Assembly (NCBI GenBank): GCA_017307505.1
Contig: JAFKEE010000016.1
Location: forward strand, 62,001-126,000
DNA: 64,000 bases
Direction of reading: 5' to 3'
From: Acidobacteriota bacterium
GTDB lineage: Bacteria > Acidobacteriota > Terriglobia > Bryobacterales > Bryobacteraceae
Shown: positions 51,394-60,681 of the stretch, in pieces
Layout: each line of letters begins with the position of its first letter
How positions within the stretch are numbered: the stretch's first letter is position 1
Position numbers and translations under genes: made by a program
The notes under the pieces: generated by a model
What the model saw: the letters and a program-made list of their open reading frames with translations, nothing else
Database searches by the model: none
What the model was told of the DNA's origin: nothing

Positions 51394-52211
51394 TGCGTCA
51401 TGGCGTAGATGATGTAGTTGATGCCGTAGCGGTAGGCGAGCGTGGTCATGGCCTCGGGGTACTCCGGCGCATCGGCGTACTCCCAGGCATCGCCGACATC
51501 CGTATTGAAATTGACGGCGACCACCATGCGCTTCTTCCCGTCCGTCATGGCACGCCACGCGGGGACGGCGCCCGGCGGGTATTGGGCGCTGGCGGCGCCG
51601 TTCGCGCCCAGCCTCAGGTGGCGCGTGCCGGGGATGATGGTGCGGTCCTTCTCGCGGATGTCGTAGAGGACGTGCATCACGGAGTCAGTCTCTTCGATGT
51701 CCGCGATCGGCTCACCCGGCAGCACGCGTTCCATCGTCCTCCGGAAGACCTCCCACTGCTCCTCGCCCCAGAAGTCGTCCACCACCAGGAAGCCGCCGCG
51801 CATCAGGTACTCGCGCAGGATCGCCGTTTCCGTGTCGGAAAGGCCCCACCAGCCCACCTGGGTGGCATAGATCCACGGGTGGTCGTAGAGTTGTTTGTCG
51901 GTGAGGCTGAAGTGATGCGGCTCGCCGGTATGGATCCGGGTGAGGCGCTGGATGCCCTGCGTGAAGTGTTCGTCGGCGTCGGGCCAGTCCATCATCCACC
52001 AGCCATTGCCTCTGCCGCTGCGGGAGGAGTAGCCGAAACGCCGGTGGTATTGGGGCAGGTCGGTATACTCCAGGCGGACAAAGTGGAACTCCGTTTTCGT
52101 TTCAAAGACCGGGCGGGGGCCTTCTTCCCGGCGCGAAAAAGGGAAGTAGCGCTGCGCCAGTCCGGCAGCGGCGCAAAGCAACAATGCTGCGGCAACCCAG
52201 CCAGCCCGCAT
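51390..52211 (-). CDS. DUF4159 domain protein with N-terminal signal or anchor
   Basis: 273 residues from ATG 52211 with GAGAGG seven bases upstream; a GTG 24 bases earlier is in frame but lacks a ribosome site. The leader MRAGWVAAALLLCAAAGLAQ is hydrophobic. The DUF4159 fold is recognised from EFHFVRLEYTDL, GWWMMDWPDADEHFTQGIQR, LSDTETAILREYLMRGGFLV, VDDFWGEEQWEVFRRTMERV and VNFNTDVGDAWEYAD. The domain resembles glutamine-amidotransferase-like folds and is usually found alone or with BatA-type and von Willebrand proteins. Its role is unknown. It is convergent with the second sialidase gene and overlaps it by four bases. Confidence 0.85.
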   Translation of the reverse strand: MRAGWVAAALLLCAAAGLAQRYFPFSRREEGPRPVFETKTEFHFVRLEYTDLPQYHRRFGYSSRSGRGNGWWMMDWPDADEHFTQGIQRLTRIHTGEPHHFSLTDKQLYDHPWIYATQVGWWGLSDTETAILREYLMRGGFLVVDDFWGEEQWEVFRRTMERVLPGEPIADIEETDSVMHVLYDIREKDRTIIPGTRHLRLGANGAASAQYPPGAVPAWRAMTDGKKRMVVAVNFNTDVGDAWEYADAPEYPEAMTTLAYRYGINYIIYAMTH

Positions 52212-52348
52212 GAATCCGCCTCTCTCGAGAGCCACTCAACCGTTCTGACGGCGCGAACCGTCCCTATGGTTTGACTCTATTCTAGATGCGCCGCGCTTGA
52301 CGGGCCGCCTCGAAATGCGATCTTTTGGAAGAGTTCCGAGGTGACCTC

Positions 52349-53866
52349 ATGCAGATGACGCGTTCCCAGTTCCTCTATTCCGCCCTGCCTCTGCTCTCGC
52401 AGGCCCGGGCCAAGGCGGCGGCGCAGAGACCCAACATCGTCTATATCTATGCGGATGATTGCGGCTACGGCGACCTGAGCTGCTATGGTGCGACCCGGGT
52501 GAAGACCCCGAATCTCGACCGCCTGGCCGGGAGCGGCGTCCGGTTCACCAACGCACACTCTCCTTCCGCCACATGCACGCCCTCCCGCTACGCTCTGCTC
52601 ACCGGAGAATACGCCTGGCGGCGCAAAGGGACGGGCATCCTGCCCGGCGACGCCTCTCTCATCATCGAACCCGGCCGCTATACGCTGCCCGCCATGCTGA
52701 AAAAGAGCGGCTACTCCACCGGAGCCGTGGGCAAGTGGCACCTGGGTCTGGGCACGGGCAATGTGAACTGGAACGGCGAGGTCAAGCCGGGTCCGCTGGA
52801 GATCGGGTTCGACTACTCCTTCCTGCTGCCGGCCACCGGAGACCGCGTGCCGTGCGTCTACCTGGAGAATCACCGCGTCGTCGGCCTGGATCCGAAGGAT
52901 CCGATTGTCGTGAACTACGAGAAGCCGGTGGGTAATGAGCCGACGGGCAAGGCCCATCCCGAGTTGCTGAAGATGCACCCCAGCCACGGCCACGACATGA
53001 CCATCGTCAATGGGGTCAGCCGGATCGGCTACATGAGCGGCGGCAAGGCGGCGCGCTGGGTGGACGAGGATATCGCCGATACGATTACCGGCAAGGCTGT
53101 GTCCTTCATCGAGAAGCACAAGGCCAACCCGTTCTTCCTTTATTTCGCGACGCACGACATCCACGTGCCGAGAATGCCCAACCAGCGCTTCGTGGGCAAG
53201 ACCCCGATGGGCCCCCGCGGCGATGTGATCGCGGAACTCGATTGGACCGTCGGCCAGGTGATGGACACTCTGGACAGGAACAAGCTCACCGACAACACCA
53301 TCATCATCTTCACCAGCGACAACGGTCCGGTGGTGGACGACGGCTATAAGGATCAGGCGGTGGAAAAACTCGGCAGCCATAAACCCGCAGGCCCGTGGCG
53401 GGGCGGCAAGTACAGCTCCTACGACGGCGGCACACGGGTGCCGTTCCTGCTGCGCTGGCCGGGCAAGGTGAAACCGATGGTTTCGGACGCGATGTTCTGC
53501 CAGGTGGATCTTCTCTCTTCGTTTGCGAAGCTGACGGAACAGAGCCTGCCCGCTGACGCCGCCCCCGACAGCCTGGATATGTTGCCGGTGCTGCTGGGTC
53601 AGACGAAGAAGGGGCGGGAGTCCCTGGTGGAGCACGCGGGCGCCTTGGCCCTGGTCGTGGGGGACTGGAAGGTGATCGAGGCGAAAGCCGGCCCGAAGAC
53701 CAACGAGACCCACATCGAACTCGGTAACGACCCGAATCCACAGCTGTTCCACCTCTCGGAGGATCCCGGCGAACAGCACAATGTAGCCGGTCAGTTCCCG
53801 GACAAAGTGAAGCAGATGCTGGAAATGCTGGAGAAAATCAGGAAGGCGGGCCGGACGCGAAACTGA
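52349..53866 (+). CDS. Type I sulfatase (arylsulfatase family), secreted
   Basis: 505 residues from ATG 52349 with GAGGTGA a few bases upstream. The leader MTRSQFLYSALPLLSQARAK is weakly hydrophobic. The sulfatase core begins RPNIVYIYADDCGYGD with metal Asp36/Asp37. The formylglycine motif is CTPSR with Cys76 (SPSATCTPSRYALLTG), so activation would use a formylglycine-generating enzyme or an anaerobic sulfatase-maturing enzyme; neither is evident nearby. VGKWHLGLG and FFLYFATHDIHVPRMPNQRF follow, and the C-terminal domain has DLLSSFAKLTEQSL. The position next to sialidase-like genes fits desulfation of a complex glycan. Confidence 0.93.
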   Translation: MQMTRSQFLYSALPLLSQARAKAAAQRPNIVYIYADDCGYGDLSCYGATRVKTPNLDRLAGSGVRFTNAHSPSATCTPSRYALLTGEYAWRRKGTGILPGDASLIIEPGRYTLPAMLKKSGYSTGAVGKWHLGLGTGNVNWNGEVKPGPLEIGFDYSFLLPATGDRVPCVYLENHRVVGLDPKDPIVVNYEKPVGNEPTGKAHPELLKMHPSHGHDMTIVNGVSRIGYMSGGKAARWVDEDIADTITGKAVSFIEKHKANPFFLYFATHDIHVPRMPNQRFVGKTPMGPRGDVIAELDWTVGQVMDTLDRNKLTDNTIIIFTSDNGPVVDDGYKDQAVEKLGSHKPAGPWRGGKYSSYDGGTRVPFLLRWPGKVKPMVSDAMFCQVDLLSSFAKLTEQSLPADAAPDSLDMLPVLLGQTKKGRESLVEHAGALALVVGDWKVIEAKAGPKTNETHIELGNDPNPQLFHLSEDPGEQHNVAGQFPDKVKQMLEMLEKIRKAGRTRN

Positions 53867-53878
53867 GGCGAAAGGGAG

Positions 53879-53922
53879 GCCGGACGGTTCAATTTCCTGG
53901 TAGGGTCAACGAACCGCCCGGC
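53879..53922 (+). terminator. Hairpin after the sulfatase gene
   Basis: GCCGGACGGTTC (53879-53890) pairs with GAACCGCCCGGC (53911-53922) with one mismatch, enclosing a 20-base loop. It starts 12 bases after the sulfatase stop. There is no T run. Confidence 0.6.
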
Positions 53923-53962
53923 TGGGAGGAGAGAGATCGACTGTCAAAAACTCGGGCGCAGA

Positions 53963-54163
53963 CTACTCGCCTGCTTCCAGACGCTGCATGACAATGCGTA
54001 GATCAGCGAGAAACTTGGGGCTCTGCAGAAGCTTATCGGCGAGCCGCTCCGCGCTGCTGCAACGGTGTGGGCGCTGCTTCGAGGCTACCGGCCTGACAGA
54101 GTCTTTCGCGGCAACACTGCGGCGCGACTTCACATCCGAGGAGAACGCGTTTGTGACATGCAT
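53963..54163 (-). CDS. Possible small protein, weakly supported
   Basis: 66 codons. The C-terminal half (SAERLADKLLQSPKFLADLR, IVMQRLEAGE) looks like an amphipathic helix pair, which is unusual for chance sequence. There is no ribosome site ahead of the ATG, and the opposite strand also has a short open frame over the same bases. I do not recognise a family. It may be a gene remnant. It lies in the gene-poor stretch between the sulfatase and the debranching enzyme. Confidence 0.3.
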   Translation of the reverse strand: MHVTNAFSSDVKSRRSVAAKDSVRPVASKQRPHRCSSAERLADKLLQSPKFLADLRIVMQRLEAGE

Positions 54164-54173
54164 CGCAGATTAA

Positions 54174-54366
54174 CAAGCATTTTTCTCGCCAAAGAAGGCG
54201 AGATTGAAAACTAGGGAGATAGCCTTCCTATGAGTACTATAGTACCGGTAGATATGTGCAAACGCGTCCCTAGCCCGGAAATATTTACCACTTAGGCCTA
54301 CCCCCACATTCGGGTGAAAATGTAGGGAAGACAGGTTGGCCCTGCGACCGACATCGGCCCCGGTTT
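54174..54366. other. Gene-free stretch with small palindromes
   Basis: No gene is supported here. A 12-base perfect palindrome GTACTATAGTAC lies at 54234-54245, and ACATT/AATGT within a short stem near 54310-54328. Base composition appears less GC-rich than in flanking genes. The palindrome may be a regulatory site, but no neighbouring promoter was assigned. Confidence 0.4.
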
Positions 54367-54762
54367 TTAGCGGGCCGAACTCGGATCTGGTTTCGCAGGC
54401 ACCGTGGACGGTGAATCCGGCACGGAATTCGAGGATCCGTCACCAGGCATCGCCATCATCTGCACCGCGCGCTGCCTCGCCCCATCGATCCTGTATTGCC
54501 GGATTTGCCTTCTAAGTTCAACGCCCGCAATGAGTAAACAGACCATCAGGGGCAGAACGTATTTGGCATGCCGGTTGAACCGGAAAAACCTGTGCAGACA
54601 TTTGCTGCACCGCTTGGGCTGAAGACAGAACAGAGCGAGGATTGTGTCGCCCATTCCCTGCTGCATGGATCCCCGAACCCTATTCCAACCGCACCTTGGA
54701 CAGGTTAGTCCCTTCGGCGCATGGTCAACGGTCGGGGTTTCTCCCGGCTTTGTGGTTAGCAC
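54367..54762 (-). CDS. Zinc-ribbon single-pass membrane protein, unknown function
   Basis: 131 residues from GTG 54762, which has GGAG eight bases upstream; a TTG at 54801 is the alternative. A zinc ribbon is formed by LTCPRCGWNRVRG and PKRCSKCLHRFFRF (two CxxC pairs about 30 residues apart). A membrane segment follows near 77-93 (YVLPLMVCLLIAGVELR), then a tail rich in Ser, Pro and Asp. Similar CPxCG-CxxC-HRFFRF proteins with one helix occur in Acidobacteria as hypothetical proteins. A role in redox or metal handling at the membrane is possible but not shown. It is isolated in the gene-poor stretch. Confidence 0.7.
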   Translation of the reverse strand: MLTTKPGETPTVDHAPKGLTCPRCGWNRVRGSMQQGMGDTILALFCLQPKRCSKCLHRFFRFNRHAKYVLPLMVCLLIAGVELRRQIRQYRIDGARQRAVQMMAMPGDGSSNSVPDSPSTVPAKPDPSSAR

Positions 54763-54801
54763 GCTTCGACTCCGCGTGTGACTAAGTAAGACACCACCCA
54801 A

Positions 54802-54976
54802 ACTAGTGCACGCTGGGTACCAGAGATGGAGTCTTTTAGAATGAACAACTTACGGAGCGTCGAATCCCCATTCGGGGTAACTACACAATACGAATGGTAA
54901 AAATTTCATAATCTAACCACTCGCCCTGTCTTCTGCTGTAATCGGAGCACGCGGAAGGCCGTCGTTAATCCGAGCC
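54802..54976. other. Intergenic, AT-richer stretch with small stem-loops
   Basis: Between the zinc-ribbon gene (reading away) and the stop of the debranching enzyme. A stem-loop CCCC-ATTC-GGGG is near 54867-54878. It holds no recognisable gene; presumably the zinc-ribbon promoter lies here. Confidence 0.4.
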
Positions 54977-57025
54977 TCAGCGATCCCGGAGAACATATTG
55001 AGAAACCACTGCCTGCGTCTCAGGAGCAGCGGTGGATGTACTGGGAGGGAAGACGTCCTCGACCGCGGCGCGCAGAATCTCAGCAACACTCCATGCCTGG
55101 GCTGGACAACCTCGGGCCATGTACGGAGCCTCCGCATCGGCAATTTCACTGATCTGCCCTAGGCACGCCTGGCTTAGGTGGTGGGAAATGGGTTCAAGCC
55201 ACGCGGCGGCCGCCGCCCGGGCCTCGGGGGTTCCCCCGTTCACCCTGACGTAGGCGGAAATGAACGGCCCGAGAAGCCAGGGCCAGACGGTGCCCTGATG
55301 ATAGGCCGAGTCGCGCTCATACACACCACCCTCATAGCGCGGACGGTAAGCAGGATCCCGCGGAGAGAGCGAACGCAGGCCCAGCGGGGTGAGCAGGTCG
55401 CGGTGGACCGTCTGCACAACCTGGCGCGCCCGGCTACTCGAAAGCATCGAGTGAGGCAGGCTGGCCGCGAAGATCTGGTTGGGCCGGATGGCGGCATCGC
55501 AGCCCGGACTATCCACGACGTCGTACAGGCAGCCCGCCTCGTCATTCCAGAACTTTTCATTGAAGCTGGCCCGTGCGCGCTGGGCGAGCTTGCGTAGGAA
55601 CAACTCAGCGCCGAGGTCGCCGAAGCGGTGGCTGAGATCCTCCATCACACACAGCGCGTTGTACCAGAGCGCCTGGATCTCGACGGGCTTGCCGGTGCGC
55701 GGCGTGACCACCCAATCCCCCACCTTCGCATCCATCCAGGTGAGTTGGACCCCGCCCTCCCCGCAATGCAGCAGCCCGTCGTCTTCGACGCGGATGCTGT
55801 AACGCGTGCCGCGCAGATGGGCATGGAGGATGTCCTTCAATGTCGGGAACAGGCTGTCGCGGACAAACGGATAGTCGCCCGTGACCGCCACGTAGGCGCG
55901 GATCGCCTCGAAGAACCACAAAGTGGCGTCGACCGTGTTGTACTCCGGCGCCTCGCCCGCGTCCGGAAAGCGATTGGGCAGCATCCCCTGATCAACGCTC
56001 TCCGCGAACGCCTGCAGGATCTGGCGCGCCGTTTCCGGGCGCCCGGTGTGTAGAGTGAGCCCGGGCAGGGCAATCATCGTGTCCCGCCCCCAGTCGGAGA
56101 ACCAGGGGTAGCCGGCGATGACGGTCTTGAGCGAGCCGCGCTGGACAATGAACTGGTCGGCGGCGGCCACCAGGGCCTGGACAACCGGCTCACTGGAGGG
56201 CGCAGCCGCCACGATCGCGGCACGCCGGGCCAGTTCGTCCCTCCTCAATTGAGGGGCCGCCGCTGCGTCACGACGGCCGGTGGACGCTACCAGGGTCGCC
56301 CGCGCGCGGCAATGAAAGTCGTAATGGAGGACCAGCGGCTGGAAGAGATCCTCCCGGAAATCCAGGCCGCGCTCGCGCTCTACTTCGTATTCGAAGTTGT
56401 TATACCAGTGGCCGGTCGCCTCTACCTGCTGCGCATCGTGGGCAAGGAAGAGCGACGGCAGCCCCGCATAGGGAGTGAGCGCGACCAGGCCCGGCGTGCA
56501 CTCGAAAGCGCGGTCGATGGCGTCGTTCTGGTGGGTGGTGGAGTGGTAATCGCGGAAAGCGAGCAGCGGGCGCAGCTCCAACTCACACGACGACAGGCCG
56601 TCGCGATCAAGGGCGCGCAATTCGTACTCGATCACGGTCGTGTTCTCGCCGTGTACCAGGAAGAGGCGCTTCTCCAACTCCAGGCCCGCCACCTGGTAGA
56701 CGAAAACGGGGTAAGGGTCGAGCCGGAACTCGAACAGATATTGATGGCCCTGCGGGTGGACCGCGCCCGGGTATTGGTTCACCGCAAGGTCGAAGCGGCG
56801 GCCGTCGACGATGAGGGTCTCCTCCACCTTGGAGAGGAGCATCATCCGGCCCACCGGCGGTTTCGTGGCGGCGCAGAGCAGGCCATGATAGCGGCGCGTA
56901 TTGAGACCGGTGATGGTCGACGACGCAAAGCCGCCAAGGCCGTTGGTCTCCAGCCACTCCCGGGTGGAGGCCTGCGGCAGATCTGCGCAAATGGATCTGG
57001 GGATCTGGATGCGTTGAGTGTACAC
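54977..57025 (-). CDS. Glycogen debranching enzyme, GH133 (amylo-alpha-1,6-glucosidase)
   Basis: 682 residues. The N-terminal GDE domain (about 1-240) starts [20 protein letters not shown] and [19 protein letters not shown]. The C-terminal (alpha/alpha)6 barrel (about 270-660) contains [58 protein letters not shown] and [14 protein letters not shown], all hallmarks of GH133. It removes alpha-1,6-linked glucose from glycogen limit dextrins. The overlap is nearly direct with the GH63-like gene upstream, two bases away, so both are on one transcript. No leader is visible, so it acts in the cytoplasm. Confidence 0.93.
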   Translation of the reverse strand: MYTQRIQIPRSICADLPQASTREWLETNGLGGFASSTITGLNTRRYHGLLCAATKPPVGRMMLLSKVEETLIVDGRRFDLAVNQYPGAVHPQGHQYLFEFRLDPYPVFVYQVAGLELEKRLFLVHGENTTVIEYELRALDRDGLSSCELELRPLLAFRDYHSTTHQNDAIDRAFECTPGLVALTPYAGLPSLFLAHDAQQVEATGHWYNNFEYEVERERGLDFREDLFQPLVLHYDFHCRARATLVASTGRRDAAAAPQLRRDELARRAAIVAAAPSSEPVVQALVAAADQFIVQRGSLKTVIAGYPWFSDWGRDTMIALPGLTLHTGRPETARQILQAFAESVDQGMLPNRFPDAGEAPEYNTVDATLWFFEAIRAYVAVTGDYPFVRDSLFPTLKDILHAHLRGTRYSIRVEDDGLLHCGEGGVQLTWMDAKVGDWVVTPRTGKPVEIQALWYNALCVMEDLSHRFGDLGAELFLRKLAQRARASFNEKFWNDEAGCLYDVVDSPGCDAAIRPNQIFAASLPHSMLSSSRARQVVQTVHRDLLTPLGLRSLSPRDPAYRPRYEGGVYERDSAYHQGTVWPWLLGPFISAYVRVNGGTPEARAAAAAWLEPISHHLSQACLGQISEIADAEAPYMARGCPAQAWSVAEILRAAVEDVFPPSTSTAAPETQAVVSQYVLRDR

Positions 57026-57027
57026 GG

Positions 57028-59658
57028 CTATTCTCCGCTCTGCTGCATCAGTTTGGCGACGAGACCGGTCCAGCCGGTCTGATGGCTGGCCCCCACGCCG
57101 GAGCCGTCGTCACCATGAAAGTACTCGTAGAAAAGCACCAGATCGCGCCAGTGCGGGTCCGTCTGATACAGGCCGTTAGGCCCATGCACCGGGCGCGCGC
57201 CGGTCGCCCCCCGCAGGAAGATGTGGGTCAGGCGCCGGGACAACTCGGCCGCGACAGCCCACAGGTTCATGTACTGCCCCGAACCCGTCGGACACTCCAC
57301 CTGGAAACCGTCGCCCAGGTAGTGGTGGAACTTCTGCAGCGACTCGATCAGCAGGTAGTTCACCGGGAACCAGATGGGGCCGCGCCAGTTGGAGTTACCG
57401 CCGAACAGGCCGGTGCTCGATTCTCCAGGCTCGTAATCAACGCGATACTCCTGCCCGTCAATGCTGAGCATGTAGGGTCGATCTTTGTGGATCCGGGAAA
57501 GCGCCCGGATGCCGTGGGGCGAGAGAAACTCGTTCTCATCCAGCATGAACCGCAACACACTGCGCAACTGGGCCTCATCGACGATGGACAGGAGACGGCG
57601 CTGGGCCGTACCCTCCGTACACATGCATGCGACGTTGGAGCAGAGATCGGGGCGATTCTCCACAAACCACTCCAGGCGGCGGCGGAAGCCGGGCAGCCGG
57701 TCCATGACCTCCGGCTCCAGCGTCTCCACGGCAAACAGCGGGATGAGCCCCACCATCGAGCGCACCTTCAGCGGCAGGTGGCCGTCATTGGTGCGGTGCA
57801 GCACGTCGTAGAAGAACCCGTCGCGCTCGTCCCACATGCCTACCCCGTCGTGCCCAAGGTGGTTCATGGCATGAGCGATATACAGGAAGTGCTCCCAGAA
57901 CTTGCTGGCGACATCTTCATAGGAGGAGTCGTCCTTGGCCAGTTCCAGGGCGATGGCGAGCAGGTTCAGGCTGTACATGGCCATCCAGCCGGTACCGTCC
58001 GCCTGTTCGATATGTCCTCCGGTGGGCAGCGGCGCGCTGCGATCAAAGACGCCGATGTTGTCCAGCCCGAGAAAGCCGCCCTGAAAGACATTGCGGCCCT
58101 CTGCATCCTTCCGGTTCACCCACCAGGTAAAGTTGAGCAGCAGTTTGTGAAAGATGCGTTTGAGGAAGGCACGGTCGCCCACGCCGCGCCGTTTCTTCTC
58201 GATCTTGTAGACACGCAGCGCCGCCCAGGCATGCACTGGAGGATTCACATCGCCAAACGCCCATTCATAGGCCGGCAGTTGTCCGTTCGGGTGCATATAC
58301 CACTCACGCACCATGAGCGTCAGCTGATCCTTCGCAAACTCCGAATCGACCAGGGCAAGCGGAACACAGTGGAAGGCGAGGTCCCAGGCGGCGTACCAGG
58401 GATACTCCCACTTGTCAGGCATCGAGATGACATCGGAATTGTAGAGATGGCCCCACTCATGATTGCGGCCGCGGCGGCGCTCTGGCGGAGGAGGCGGCGT
58501 GGCGGAGTCGCCATGGATCCAGTCGCCGACCACGTAGTGGTAGAACTGTTTGGACCACAGCAGGCCGCCGAAGGACTGGCGCATCACATTCCGGGCGTCC
58601 GGCGACAGCTCCGCCGGAATCACGCTGCCGTAGAACTCATCGGCCTCCGCCTTGCGCTGCTCGAACACGGCGTCAAAGGCGCTGTCGAGAAGTCCTTCGT
58701 GCCTGGAGGAATCCGTCAGGCGGAGACGAAACGTGATCGCCTGTCCGGCAGGGACGGTCACCCGGTAATGAGCGGCCGCCTTGGTGCCGCGCTGCGTGGG
58801 ATTCAGACGATCCGAGGCTCCGTGAAGGAGAGCGTCGTTGATACTGTCCTTCACATAGCGGGCGCCGTCGTCGTAGCCGTAAAGGCGCGCTGCGTTGGTT
58901 TCATTCTCGGTGAAGAGGAAGGCAGGCGAGCCGTCGCAGAGCAGCCACCGCTTGCCGTATTTCGGCTCATTCAGCTCGATGACGCCGGTCGCGGAGGCGT
59001 GCAGGTTCGGCCGGTGGGCCGCTCCGTTCCACGACCAGGTGTTGCGGAACCATACGGTCGGCAGGACGTGAATGGGTGCGTCCTCCATCCCGCGATTGGC
59101 GACCGTGATCCGGATGAGGATGTCGTCCGGCGCGGCCTTGGCATATTCAACAAACACATCAAAGTAGCGGTTGTCCTGAAAGACCCCGGTGTCCATGAGT
59201 TCAAATTCGCGCTCACCCTTGCCGCGACGGCGGTTCTCCGCCACCAGTTGCTCATAGGGGAAAGGAGCCTGCGGGTACTTGTACAGATACTTCATGTAGG
59301 AGTGCGTCGGCGTGCTGTCGAGGTAGTAGTAGCACTCCTTCGCGTCCTCGCCATGATTGCCCTCGTTGCCGGTGAGGCCGAAGATCCGTTCCTTCAGGAT
59401 CGGGTCGCGCCCGTTCCAGAGCGCCAGGGCAAAGCAGATGCGCTGGTGGCGGTCGCAGAGGCCGGCCAGACCGTCTTCATTCCAGCGGTAGGCCTTTGAT
59501 CGCGCGTGGTCATGCGGCAGATACTCCCAGGCCGTGCCATGGGCGCTGTAGTCTTCCCGCACGGTGCCCCAGGCGCGTTCGCTGAGGTAAGGACCCCAAC
59601 GGTTCCAATGGGCTTTGCGGTCGCGGATTTGCTGGAGGCGGGCTTCTTCGGCGGTCAC
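57028..59658 (-). CDS. GH63-like glucosidase (mannosyl-oligosaccharide glucosidase family)
   Basis: 876 residues from GTG 59658, preceded by AAGGAG with a 7-base spacer; an upstream in-frame ATG at 59712 has no such site. Family motifs are [79 protein letters not shown] (acidic catalytic candidate in AAWDLAF) and [20 protein letters not shown]. The (alpha/alpha)6 barrel is typical of bacterial GH63 members and related glucosylglycerate hydrolases. It may cleave alpha-glucosides, glucosylglycerate or glycogen-like oligosaccharides. It is coupled to the debranching enzyme gene. No leader is present. Confidence 0.88.
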   Translation of the reverse strand: MTAEEARLQQIRDRKAHWNRWGPYLSERAWGTVREDYSAHGTAWEYLPHDHARSKAYRWNEDGLAGLCDRHQRICFALALWNGRDPILKERIFGLTGNEGNHGEDAKECYYYLDSTPTHSYMKYLYKYPQAPFPYEQLVAENRRRGKGEREFELMDTGVFQDNRYFDVFVEYAKAAPDDILIRITVANRGMEDAPIHVLPTVWFRNTWSWNGAAHRPNLHASATGVIELNEPKYGKRWLLCDGSPAFLFTENETNAARLYGYDDGARYVKDSINDALLHGASDRLNPTQRGTKAAAHYRVTVPAGQAITFRLRLTDSSRHEGLLDSAFDAVFEQRKAEADEFYGSVIPAELSPDARNVMRQSFGGLLWSKQFYHYVVGDWIHGDSATPPPPPERRRGRNHEWGHLYNSDVISMPDKWEYPWYAAWDLAFHCVPLALVDSEFAKDQLTLMVREWYMHPNGQLPAYEWAFGDVNPPVHAWAALRVYKIEKKRRGVGDRAFLKRIFHKLLLNFTWWVNRKDAEGRNVFQGGFLGLDNIGVFDRSAPLPTGGHIEQADGTGWMAMYSLNLLAIALELAKDDSSYEDVASKFWEHFLYIAHAMNHLGHDGVGMWDERDGFFYDVLHRTNDGHLPLKVRSMVGLIPLFAVETLEPEVMDRLPGFRRRLEWFVENRPDLCSNVACMCTEGTAQRRLLSIVDEAQLRSVLRFMLDENEFLSPHGIRALSRIHKDRPYMLSIDGQEYRVDYEPGESSTGLFGGNSNWRGPIWFPVNYLLIESLQKFHHYLGDGFQVECPTGSGQYMNLWAVAAELSRRLTHIFLRGATGARPVHGPNGLYQTDPHWRDLVLFYEYFHGDDGSGVGASHQTGWTGLVAKLMQQSGE

Positions 59659-59775
59659 TGCGGTGCTCCTTCTTGCGTTCGATTGCAGTGATGGAAGCCC
59701 GGAAAACGGCATGTGTATTCCGGCGAAGGAAAGGATTTTCGAGGCGGGAGAAAGGGGGAGGGCGAAGACAAAATG

Positions 59776-59799
59776 GCCCGGAACCGTAAGGTCCCGGGC
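59776..59799 (-). terminator. Terminator of the second sigma/anti-sigma operon
   Basis: In the minus-strand RNA, GCCCGGGACC pairs with GGTTCCGGGC across a four-base TTAC loop, with a single mismatch. ATTTTGT follows. It is 12 bases beyond the anti-sigma stop. Confidence 0.8.
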
Positions 59800-59811
59800 G
59801 TGGGGAGGTGG

Positions 59812-60681
59812 CTAGAGCGAACTCAGGTAGGCTTTCACTTCCGGAGCCATGGCCAGCATCAGCGCGTTGTTCCTGGCACGGGCCAGATCCGAGATCAGGT
59901 AGACCAGATGGCTTCCGGTTTCGAAGGCGGTGAGTTCGAAACGTTGGATGCCGCTGTGGTACATGGGAATGTCCGTATGGACCAGCTCAGGGATCAGCTT
60001 GTCTGCCTCGAACGACTCACCCTCGGACTTCCTCGCAATGACCAGGGAGATGAGGCGTGCATCGCTCTTCAGGGAAAGGTGGACGAACCGGCGCCCGTGG
60101 TAGCGGCACTGGTGCGCCTGCATCAGCGCAAACTCGCTCGGAACGTGCTTACGCAGGATGTGGATCAAGCCCGAGTATTCCGGACCCAGCTTCCGCGTGA
60201 GTTCCTCAACGGTTGGCGGATCCTTCGGAAACTTGCGATACACCGAGCAGTGGATGTGGTCGCCCAGGCCAACCCGCATGAGGGCGGGAATCCGGCTCGA
60301 CACCGACGCAATATACGATTCCTGGGACGCAGCCGTCAGCCGCAGGGCTCCCAACTGATACGCGATGGCCGTGCCCAGCGAGATCACCACCGTAGCCACC
60401 GTCAGTGCCCAGGCACGCTGCCAGCGTGTGGGCGCCTGCGCGGAACGGAGATTGGCCCGGATGCGCGCCGCAAGGAACGGTGGAGTATCGTCTGACCGGA
60501 CCACATTCCGCAGCCGGCTTCGGAACATCCGCCGCGATTCCAGCTCCGCCGTGCAGTCGAGGCACTGATCCAGATGCGATCGCGCGGCCTGGCCTGCGTC
60601 GGCCGGCAGATGATTGTCCAGGTAAAGGTCGAGATGCTCGCGCAGCGTCTCGCAGTTCCAGTTGAATTCCGTCTGGGTCAT
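59812..60681 (-). CDS. Zinc-type (ZAS) anti-sigma factor, membrane-anchored
   Basis: 289 residues. Its ATG overlaps the ECF sigma stop by four bases. The cytoplasmic part (about 1-85) contains the zinc-finger HxxxCxxC motif (RSHLDQCLDCTAELE), with TLREHLDLYLDNHLPADAGQ. One membrane segment is at about 92-112 (AWALTVATVVISLGTAIAYQ). The extracytoplasmic part is shared with the paralogue at 18532-19305: LTAASQESYIASVS, GLGDHIHCSVYRKFP, QAHQCRYHGRRFVHLSLKSD, HLVYLISDLARARNNALMLA. It should hold the sigma factor inactive and release it on a periplasmic signal. Conserved HCSVY and HQC residues in the outer domain may bind a ligand or metal. Confidence 0.87.
   Translation of the reverse strand: MTQTEFNWNCETLREHLDLYLDNHLPADAGQAARSHLDQCLDCTAELESRRMFRSRLRNVVRSDDTPPFLAARIRANLRSAQAPTRWQRAWALTVATVVISLGTAIAYQLGALRLTAASQESYIASVSSRIPALMRVGLGDHIHCSVYRKFPKDPPTVEELTRKLGPEYSGLIHILRKHVPSEFALMQAHQCRYHGRRFVHLSLKSDARLISLVIARKSEGESFEADKLIPELVHTDIPMYHSGIQRFELTAFETGSHLVYLISDLARARNNALMLAMAPEVKAYLSSL

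Noticed and set aside
52277-53779. Open frame of about 500 codons on the minus strand
   Set aside because: Antisense to the sulfatase gene, which has full family motifs.
57082-59499. Open frame of about 805 codons on the plus strand
   Set aside because: Antisense to the GH63-like gene, whose motifs, ribosome site and frame are clear. Long open frames on the opposite strand are common in GC-rich coding DNA; the sequence has no recognisable motif.
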